DNA of 64,000 bases from Lingula anatina (taxonomy: Eukaryota; Brachiopoda; Lingulata; Lingulida; Lingulidae). The translations under genes and the position numbers were made by a program. Below are positions 13,901 through 25,300 of this stretch, in pieces; within the stretch, counting starts at the first letter, position 1; the number at the start of each line of letters is the position of its first letter. The notes beneath the pieces are model-generated. The model was not told where the DNA came from. It was given only the letters and a program-made list of their open reading frames with translations, and did not search any database. The DNA is taken from the NCBI RefSeq assembly GCF_001039355.2, contig NW_019775716.1, forward strand, positions 145,394-209,393, written 5' to 3'.

Positions 13901-16331
13901 TATCTGGACAGTTGTTTTCTACATGGACTGTGGTATAGGATATATCATGGTAATACACTAGGTGTAAAATGAGTGAAAATCAATGATTGGATTCCTAATC
14001 TTACTTTGCCAAACAATTAGGCCTCTCTAGCTGATGAAATAATTTATTGTACAGAATGACACAGAATTGCTTGTTTCATCGTGACTCTGCATGGTTTTCA
14101 GTTTCCAGTTACATATACTTTTAATATTTGACTATTTTGAGCTCTGTTGTGGTCTCAGTCACCAGGAGTGACACACCCTGCCCTTTAGTTGTCTCACCGC
14201 AGTGTGTGACATCCAGGGACCTTTATCTTCTAGGTCTGGTCACCTGTGACATTTCTGAGTTCCTCTGTGGTGATAATAATACATGTATACCCGGTCACTG
14301 GGTGTGTGACGGTTTCCGAGACTGCGAAGACGGAGTGGACGAGTCTGAGTGTAGCCGCCCAGGGACAGATATGGTGCAGAAGATAGACAATAATGGAAAT
14401 ATAGACAGTGGTAGTGTTCTTTAAGTTTTGCTTCTCTTAATTATTTTAACCTATTTTTTCTGGACTCTTTTTTTTATCTGAAATTTTGACAACATACTGT
14501 GGCTTTGCACAATAGATGTCACTTTTACTGACATATCTCTGTTTTGTTAATTGTTTCCGTAAAAGCATGTTATACCCTAAGTGTGATTTACCACAATAAT
14601 ATTTTATATTGCCAATGGCTTAAGACCAGTACTCAGATGGAACTCTGATTATAGCAGTTATTTAGTAAAAATAATAATAATAATATGATAAACAGTTGAG
14701 CTCATAAAGAACACTCCAGAATGTTATCTGTTTGATACCTTATATAGTAACTCTATTGTTAACAGCCATAATCATGGAGTATTAGCAGGGGCAGACCCAA
14801 AGATATTTTCTGACAGTCTTCCAAATTATCTTTGTTGATTCATCCTTCATTTTTGACCATCTTCTCACAGAAAAAATTAGATACCCATCAATGTAAACTT
14901 GAAAATGTGACCGTCATCCGGAAGACCCAGAAGTTGGCCTAAATCCGTCCAAGATTAGAGGTGACACCTCTGGGGTAAACACCCCAAGCTGCAATGAGTA
15001 ACCCAACTTTTGTCCAACAATAACACTGTGAGCATACATACATTGTGTTCATGTAACACAAGCCATTAAAAAAGGAGGGGCGGCGTTATAAAAAGTAACC
15101 ATGATTTAAGTTAAACATGAAAATTCTCAGACACAAGCCTAAAATTTTCCGTACCGTTAGCTTACGGCCAACCTGGTCGAAGGCCTTCATCAGACTGACG
15201 TGACCAGGTTGGGCGTAAGCTAACGGTACGGAAAATTTTAGGCTTGTGTCTGAGAATTTTCATGTTTATCCAACTACCAAGCTAATGAACATTTTTGCTC
15301 ATGATTTAAGTTGTTAGAAATTGTGACTTTTGGTAAATTTTCAATATTTCTGAGCTCAGTTGTAATAACAATTATATTTAAACCACATAAATATTATCAG
15401 ATAAAGTAAGAAGTTATAGACTGATGAAACTCATTAAAAGTTGAATAGCAAGTGCAAGTTAAAGATAATGCTTATAATTATTAATAAGCATTTTTATTGC
15501 ATTCTGTCATTGCATTCTGTAGTGAAATTATTTAGTCTAATTTATTGAAATAAAACAATACATTTCCAGCTGCTGTGTGTGGTGCAGACATGTACCAGTG
15601 TGGCAGTGGGGAGTGTCTGGTCTACCAGCAGGTGTGTGATGGCACCCAGCACTGTAGAGACGGATCAGACGAGGGAGGACAATGTGGTAGGTAGGGTGAG
15701 TTTGGCATTGCAGTGTATTTGGTGTGGCAGTGTGTTAGTTGTGACAGTGTGTTAGTTGTGACGGTGTGTTGGGTGTGACAGTGTGTTGTGACAGTGTGTT
15801 AGTTGTGACAGTGTGTTGTGACAGTGTGTTAGTTGTGACAGTGTGTTGTGACAAGTTGTGTTAGTTGTGACAGTGTGTTAGGTGTGACAGTGTCTTAGGT
15901 GTGACAGCTAGTGTATTAAGATGTGACAGTGCATGTGTTTGTGTGATTTTGTGGCAATGATAAAGGAGCATAGTTCAACAGTGATATATAGGTTTGACAA
16001 TGAGGCTATGTGGTGGTGTGCAGGTTTTGATGGGGAGGTGATTGTGACAAGATGGAAATTATGTTAAGTGTGACAATGATGTAGTCTGTATTAGTGTGCT
16101 GTGTGTAACCGTGAAAAAGAGGTCAAGATGAAGATGTGACATTGAGGATTGTGTGTGTAGTGTCACAGTGACAGCTTTTGGTTATCTTTTCCAGACAGCT
16201 CCTGTTCCACCCTGAAGGGGGGTTGTAGTGACATATGCTGCAGCACCCCTGCAGGCCCTGTGTGTCAGTGTAGAGAGGGCTTTACTCTACTCAGTGATGG
16301 AATGGTCTGCATAGGTATGTACAGCTTTGAT

Positions 16332-16368
<37 letters not shown>

Positions 16369-19300
16369 TTCATGCCACATATGCATGCTTTCACACAAAC
16401 TTCACACACATGCTTCTGCAGGCATGCAATTATGCTTGAAAACATACATGTGAACATTAAAATATGCAAGCACATGACGTGCACACATAACAGGTGCACA
16501 CATGTCATTCTGTTTGCACAGTTTAGATAAAAGTGCAAGAGATTACATTAGGTAGATAGAAATAATGGTAGATGGAAATAATAATAATAATCAAGGCAGT
16601 TAATAGCAACTTCTGCAGCTAACAATATCATATTTATATTCATAAACTTTATGGTGATTAAATGCAACCAGATTAAAAGATTAACAGTCTTCTTGGGGAG
16701 GAGTAGATTGCAGAAAAGCTGGTAATTATATGAGAAAGTGGGAAACAAGAGGAGGCTTGCTAATCTGTCCCTGCAGAGTAAGTTCGTACTGCCTTGTATG
16801 ATAGTTTATTGTGAACACACCCTTAGACATTTTGGACCTAGAACATTTGTTTGAGTTATGCATAGACTCAAGTTTGGCTGTCTTCATATTCACTTCAACA
16901 AAAAATTTTCTTTGCAAATGCACCGTAAGTTATGAGGCCTGCTCTATATTAACTTTCAGATGTGAATGAATGTGACCAGCCTATCAGTGTCACTGTTCCC
17001 CTCTGTGACCAGGTGTGCTTTAACACCAAGGGCAGCTACAGGTGTGACTGCAAGCATGGATACCAGCTACAGTCTGATGAGAAGACATGTAAAGCTAGTA
17101 CAGGTAACATAAAGATAGCTAGAAAAGCACTCTGGGACCTCCACCAAGATAAATAAATAATTACTAAATAAATTAACCTTTACTTAAGTGATGTACGTAT
17201 CACCACCAAAATCTAATCATTTGTTCTTTGTTCCATTTCTGACCTATCATAAAAATGTCATCAGAATCGATCCATAACTCTTTGCATAAAGTTGCTGACA
17301 GAAAAACTCACAAACAAAGCATTAACAGAACCAGAAACATATTCTCCTAGGCTGAAGTATTAATGAAGTATGTAGCCTTGATATTAACACCTCCTTGGAC
17401 AACTCTGGTGTGACTGAGTGTGGGTGCTAACAAGGATGGGCATAAAAACAATATATGTTGTTCTGTATTTGGTTGTACTTAGCTCATTGTGGAATAGAGA
17501 TATTGATTTTTTTTAGACTTCTCACTTCTGTCAAAGTTGAGAAGATGAAATGATTAACACCAACTAGCTAGAAGTTATTTGATAAAAATTATGAATTTTT
17601 TATTGAAAGTAATTTCAGCTTTTTTTTTTTTGCTAATCATAAATTATTGAAAATACAACTTGATATGAAATAATGATCATGATGATGATTTCAAAAATTG
17701 TCAATGGAAATTCCATTTTATGATAAGTATCACAGAATATTTGGCACTTTAAATGTGAATGAAATCTGTTTTTCTTCTCCCATTATGTTATATCACATGC
17801 CTCATCACTAAAGTTTAATGTGCATGATATTAAGTGAAGTTTACAAGAAAATATCAATACTCTCAATAAGAATACTGAAGGAAGAATACCAAAAAAAAAG
17901 AAAAAAAAAATCAGGATATGTTGATAGGTTCTAAGTTAAGTGACTTGTTTCAGCTGAGTCATAAATGATTTTTGAGTCACTTTCCCCTTTTTTTTTAATG
18001 TAAAATTATGCTTGGGAGTCATAGGTCTGGAGTTTTTAGTTTTTTATCCTGTTAAGGCACAACAGACAAATTTCACTCTCCACAGCATGTAGTTCGTATT
18101 GCTCACATGCCTTGAAGCTCGTTTGATTGTCCATTAGTAAGTGGACAGGATGCATCTAAAAATTTCTCTTCACAAATTGTGTTGATGGTTTCTAGGTGGA
18201 ATATAATTTTATCTGAATTCAGGTTTCTTTGCATTTTCAAAACAACTTTTTTTGCTTGTACTTTGAAGTGTTCTCTAGATTATGAACACTTCCTTCATGG
18301 TTGGTACGTGAAGAACTTGACTTTCCCGCTGTATGCCTCCCCAACCACCAATTGCCCGTAGTTGTCTATTGCCACCACCTGTGGGACATCTATCTTGTTA
18401 TCCTCAGTGGCGATATACCCCTTAAATGTGCCGTCATGAGAGAGCATTGTGACTTTATAGTTATTTTTCTCAGCAACAAATACATTGCCATAGATATCTG
18501 AGCATATGCCACAGGGGTCAAGCATCTGGACTTGTCCCTCTTCAAGCCCACACTGTTCCCACAGCAGTTCTCCTTTCTGACTGAAAGCTTTCACCTTGTT
18601 GCCAATGTTGTCAGACAGTAGAATGTCGCCATTAAATTTATTAACCGCGATGTAGCAGTCGTCGTCCATCTCCTGGGTGATTTCTATTGGTATGTGGCGC
18701 AGGTGGTGCCCATGAGGGGTGAAGAAATGAACCTGGCGTAAATAACTATCCAATAGGAGGATTTCTCCCTTGTGATTGGTCGTCACGCTGCAGGGTGACA
18801 TCAGGAGGTCGCGTCCACACTGGAGCAAGTAGTGACCAGTCCGGTCATATATCTTAGCCACTCCATCCCCTGGGTCAGCTATGGCTATGTTCCTGTTGGA
18901 CAGGATAGCCACATCTTTAGGCTGGACAAATATCTTGCTGAATAACGTGGAGCCAAATTGATGCCTTTGGGTTCCACTGTACCGAAATGTCTAAATGAGA
19001 AGAATTGAAAACGTGTTAATATTTAATTTTTTATGTGTATAAAAATCTTGTGAAGCTAGTTGTTTAATTCATATTGCTTTTTTTTTGCAAAATTTTTAGT
19101 AAACCTTTAGATTGTTTTGTTGTGAAACCATTAGGACAGTGTTATAATTTTACTGGTATTTTTTTGTGTTCAGTTATTTTATCAAATGATGCATATTAAT
19201 AGAGATTGTTAGTGGCTGTGTAACATAATCAAGCCTTCAATTTGGTAACGTATGTACAACTATTATTCTGGTTGAAAACTTTGTATGAAATGAACATGAA

Positions 19301-22300
19301 CTAAATGACTATGAAAATTAAGTAACTTAAAATAATTATTTCATTTGATAGGACTGAATTCTGTTTGATTAATAGTTTCAGCGAATAATCCAAACATTGA
19401 CAATAAGATCAGAATTAATAATATTGATTGGTAAATTAAATTCATAATCAGTGAATATTCCCAACTATACTCAGTCAAATTAAATAGAACTAATTTATCA
19501 ATTGATAATTTAAATGAGAAAATTATATAATTTGAATGGAATACAAATTGATGACCTTCAGCCTTTGTGCTTTTCCATCCATCAATACTATATCATTCCG
19601 GTGGTTCACAGTGAGTCCACATATATTAGGTGTCTTGTGTGGGTTTTTCTCTATATTAAAGCAATGGGCTTGTCTCCCAAGGCTGCTGTTTCGGTGGAGT
19701 CTGGCATCAAACAAAGTGAACTTCTGACTGGTGTCATAAGACATGGCCACTGTGGGTCTGTGGAAATATTAGGATTAGACTTACACTGCATGTGGATGAA
19801 TAGCACTGTTTTTTTTTTTTAATTATTTTTTTTAATTTTTATTTTTATTAGCATGTACTTAAACCTCTTTATTACTAATTCTATTGAATAGGTTAATTTT
19901 AAATCTGTCCGTTTCTGATAGGTCTTTGCCTCAGTTGAATTGGTGGTTTTTCTGTCCCTTTGTGTACTATCTCTATATAGAACCTCGATAAATAAGAAAA
20001 TTGGAACATGGTTGCTTAAAGTTTCCTGCTGAAGCCAGGTTAATTCACCTAATTGAATTGGCTTTACTAGAAAGATAAGAAAATAATTATTTCATTCCCA
20101 GTTTGATAATATGCTGACCTTGGTTGACTGTGTAATTATTATAATTGTGCTTGATATACCTGGCCAAAAGTGATAATTGCTGTCAATGACATAGTCAGCC
20201 ATGATAGATACATGTATGTGTACTTTGGTAGATATTTAATCATCTGACAGGCCTGAAGTCAATATTTTCTAAATGGCTGAGGATTGTTTTTGTGTGTTAC
20301 AAATGTAAAAGATGGACCTCTTTATCCCTTTAGCAGACCCAGCATGAGAAATGACACCATACCTAGATAAAATTTTGTTTCAAAACAGACCTTATCTGAC
20401 CAAAAAGGAAGTTTGTTTGAATCCCCCACCCTTACGACCTCCACCCTTACCATCCCCACCCTTACCACCCCTCCCCCTCCCCACCTACAGACCTGCTAGA
20501 GATCATGATAATATTTTTGTAATGGTAACCTTAATATAATTCTTTTGTGTATAGACACCATCTTGTGGCATTCCAGCCAAAAGATGAAAGGTTATGAATG
20601 ACATAGAGTTACAGTAATAATATATTCTCACCTGCTCAGTCTGTCACTCGAATGCTTTCATGAAAATGTCACCATGCAGTGGTTTTATGGTAGTGTCCTA
20701 GCTCAGTGTGCCACCAGTGAACCAACAACGTTACTTTACGTGTGTCATATCATGCTCTGGTTCCTACAGCCGCTAAGGGTCACACACTAAACCCCTGTAC
20801 CTCACCCTGGGTGTCTGAGGTCACTGGAGATGCCTCATTACTTATAATCTGTCCCCTCCAGTGGTGACCTGACCTCCAGTACTCAGGGTGTCCTTGATAA
20901 GATAAGCTTGCATATGAATGTAGGTCTGCGGAGGTGATGTAGGATATTATGTGAAGTTTGTTCAGTTATTATCTAGTGGGGTTGGTTAATTGTCTTACAT
21001 ACCCAGTTTATTTACTGTGTGTCTATGCCATAGAATGGATTTGTTGTTTTTTTTTATGAATTTATATGAATTTTGAATGAGCTGGAGATTTGTTTTTAAT
21101 TATCAGTTCATTGATTTAATGTGTCTGTAAATTAATTTAAATGTCATTTTAATATTTGAAAATCTACAACACCCTACCCTTCCACAGACAAAAGCACCTT
21201 ACAAAATTAAAACAAACAAAATATATATAGATTTATGTCACTGATCTGATATATTCCATTACATTACAGGCCCAGTCCCCAGCCTCCTGTTTGCTGCTGG
21301 AGCTTCAGTGTTTACCAGCCATCGTGACGGCAGTCACCTGTCTGCAGTTGTCACCAGTCAGCACTTGATTATAGCTCTAGACTATGATTGGCTGACACAA
21401 ACCATCTACTGGAGTGAGGCTGTAAGGGAACTGGGGTGAACTTTTCTAGTTTGCGTGACAGTAGAAGAAAAAAAAGTTTATCGCAAATTGTCAGTTGTCC
21501 TTACAGAGGTCAGGAGAGAACGGGACCAATTTGTTTAGAGCATTGTGCATAAAATGTTTATTTGTTTAATTAGAAAGATGAAATGTAAAAACAGATATTT
21601 TTGTAAAAATAATGGAGAAACATGGATATGTTTTGCAATACTCGTCTGGTAAATATATTGTTGAAGCAAAAAAAGAAAAGAGAGAGAAAGAATACAGAAA
21701 AGAAAAATAGTTTCAGATTCAATCTATAATTAATTGTATCATTTTTTTTGTGGGTGGAGGGGGGGGGGAGGAGATGTACTTTTTAGTTTTCTTGAGTCAT
21801 ACACTAATTTTGAATAATTTTCCTAGGACACTATCAAGTCAATGAAGGCAGGAGGAAGTGGTGACCAGGGTGTCCACAGGTCAGTAGTGACCGGGTTGTC
21901 CAGACCAGATGGACTAGCAGTGGACTGGGTAGCAGGCAATATATACTACACAGGTATAATACTGTTTTCTGGATGAAATAATACTTCTTTCTGGCAAAAA
22001 TTTGAAACCTTCAGATTACCCATGAATCAAATCAAGCTTAATTATAAATTTCACCATTAAAGGTCCTTTATGTATTTATTTATTTTTTAATTTTGTAATT
22101 TTTGTTGCAGATTTGAAAACGTTGCTGTACTGCACTGCTGTTAGTTTAACTAGTAACCTTGATATTTCCAAAATTTACTGTGAATTCATTATTTGACTCG
22201 ATCTTTTCAGTGTGGAAAATCGTGAGTTTTATAGATGCTGTACACATATTTTTTAAAGTCACAAATTCTTGAAATTGAAACATTCCTATCGTATGGTAAA

Positions 22301-25300
22301 AGCAAAACTATGTTTTGCAGGCTATGTTTTTTTTACTTCTATTCTATACAATAAAAGCAACAAAAATGCTACACAGAAATATATTTTTAATGATTCTAAA
22401 ATTGCATCAACAGATTGACTACCTCACATTAGTTGTGAATTAAGCACATATTGGGACATAATAAAAGCTTTAATGTATGTGCCTGTACTTAAGGGCAGTG
22501 AGAATACTAATGAGCTGCAAATATAAACTGGAAAACTTAGAACATTGTGCTACTGTAGAAAGAGAGAATGCCAAAAAAGCAAGGTGACAGTGAAAGTGCG
22601 TAATCAATCCCTGGACCCACCTGTCCATTTTAATGTCTTCTCTCCATCAGATGCTGGAACCAAACAAGTCACAGCCTGCAGTGGTGATGGAGATGTATGT
22701 TCTGTGTTAATACACAAAAGTTTGGACCAGCCCAGAGCTATTGTGTTACATCCTAAGATAGGGTGAGTGATTAGATGATGTGCATTGGGATTTGATCTTG
22801 TTATCTGGCGAGACAGCTAGCTGCTACAGAGCTTAGTAATGATAATTGTTTTGGCGTGTTTCTTGAGATATGGTTAGAGTGAATAAGTGTTGAAACCTGA
22901 TGTCCATTGACAATCATGTTTGTAATAAGTTACCATTTTTTGTGTTATTTACTTTATTAATCAATTAATTAAGTAAATATATTACACAGAGTGCAAGTGT
23001 GCATACCTTTCACTGGCAGGACTCAAAATGTTCATTGCTTTTGTGGGAAAAAACTCGTATATCCTGGCCACTTTGTTAATTTTCTTCTACATTATTTTTC
23101 TTCGATATCATTAATATATAAATGTTCTCCTGGTGTGTCAGGCTAATGTTCTGGTCTGACTGGGGGTATGATGCCAAGATAGAGAGAGCCTGGATGGACG
23201 GCCAGCACAGACAGCTGGTCATTGGGGACAAGGTCATCTGGCCGAATGGACTGACTGTGGACTTTGTGCTGGACAGGCTGTACTGGGTGGATGCAAAGTT
23301 TGACCACATTGAGGTGGCAGACTTTAATGGGCAACACAGGTAGGGTTTTGGGGGGGGGGGGGTAGGATTACAGTATTGACTCTGTCTTTTCCATGAAAAA
23401 TTTATCAATCCTTCAGATATGTAATTTTGGAATTGTACAATTTATATTTCTGTATAGCATTTGTTGTGCTAGCTTATACTGTTTTGAATATAAATATAGG
23501 GTATAGTCATCTTTTCAATGTTGTCGCTGCCACTTAATTAGAATGTTCTTTTTTAAAGAATTTTTGACTTAAAAAGTACAGTATTGGTCTCTAAAATTCA
23601 CTATTTTGGCCATTGGAAGATCAAATCATAACTGTACACTGTGCTTATAGCTGTATACTTCAAGTTGATGTTCTTGTTAGATTTATATGGAATAATATTA
23701 AAATCAGAACATCTGTTTCAAGAAAAACAACAAAACATACATAAATCATTATGGTACATGTAGCAGATCTTTTGAATTATTAAGCAATCTACTGCAGCAA
23801 AAAGTGAAAAACATTAGAGGTAATTTAAGTAGTTTGAAAATTTATTGAATTACCTACTATGCAGTACCCTCTACCAGGGTGGCAGATTATATAGGGAAAA
23901 ACAACCCAGACCAAAATGACTGTATTTTTATCAAGAGACATATCTGTGAAAATTCAATATATTGCCCTGGTAGAGGGTAGTCAGTAAGCATATATTTGTT
24001 TACCCCTCTAGGCGAGTGGTAACAAGCAGGGGCATGCAGCACCCATTCAGTGTCACAGTATTTGAGGACACCCTGTATGTCTCAGAGTGGACTACAGGTA
24101 CAGTGACAGTACTTAACAAGTTCAGTGGGGACAACAGAACCTCTCTGCCTGAATTATTCCACAGACCAATGGGGATACAGGTCTATCACCCTTTACGACA
24201 ACCTACAGGTAATTTTCTGTTTTTAGAAAATGTTAAATAAAATAGTTTGAAAGTTTGAAAAAATAAATGGCTTTAAATTGTAATGCTCATTCATAAGTTG
24301 GTTGTGAATTCGTTTGTGAATCACCACTATATGATTATATAGTCATAGCTAATGATGTTGAAATTTATTTTTTCATCAATTCTCCTAACACACAGCACAA
24401 ATAAATTCATCTTTAGATTTCTATAACAGGTATATATTCAGTGGTATCGCAGATATTTTTTTCAATGACATGTATCAAATGATTTTCTTTCGTATAGGGT
24501 ATAATTATTGTGAACCCCTCCAACCCAAGTGTAGTCACCTCTGTCTGCTGAAACCAGGTGGAGCCAGCTGTGCATGTCCAAGAGGATACACACTGGAAGC
24601 TGGCCACTTGTGTCAAATTACAAAACCCTTTACCAGTGGTGCAACACCTGAGATTTCTGGTATTAGTTCTGTCGCTACTACTCCTGTTTATCTGGACAGA
24701 AAAAATACAATTTCTTTATCTGCATCCACTGCCAAAAGTTTCTTTGGTCCTAGTACAAAAGCTGTGCATGAGTCAAATTTGGAACTTCTTAAACCTCAAG
24801 AAGGGGTTACTGAAAAACAACAGACGGCATCAACCATGACAACTGAATATCCTGCAGTGCCAAGAGGTGGGTCCGTTGCCATTGACACTGATGTTACCAT
24901 GACAATTCCAGTGAGTTACAAACACCCTATAGCAACACACAAACTGACACCTCCCACTGTGACAGCCAGGAATCAATTGGATAATGTAAAAGGAGAGTCT
25001 GGGGGTGATGTAACAACTGTGAGTAGTACAACTACAAGGACATTGAATGAACATGAAGCACAAGGGGCCCACACAAAATCAATTTCCATGGTGACAGTTC
25101 AAGTCCCCAGTAATGGATATCCAGAGAGAGAACATGTGGATAATGAAGGTGAGTAACTTGTGTGACATTTACTTGATCAGTGTTAATGAGGAGATCCATG
25201 TGGTATAATGCGTTAGATAACTTATTGAAGTTGGCTTTAGATGACATTACAGAAAATTAACTGTCAGGATATTTTATTAGAGAATTTTGATGTTCTCTGA

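Larger units (their letters stand above)
17104..21269. other. Long LRP intron hosting the NHL gene
   Basis: Besides the minus-strand NHL exons I see only AT-rich sequence, and a C-rich stretch of CCACCCTTAC repeats at 20423-20485. Confidence 0.7.

Noticed and set aside
16287-16538. Cys/Val-rich and His/Thr-rich frames
   Set aside because: Translation of the (CA)n tract and nearby CACA-rich intron.
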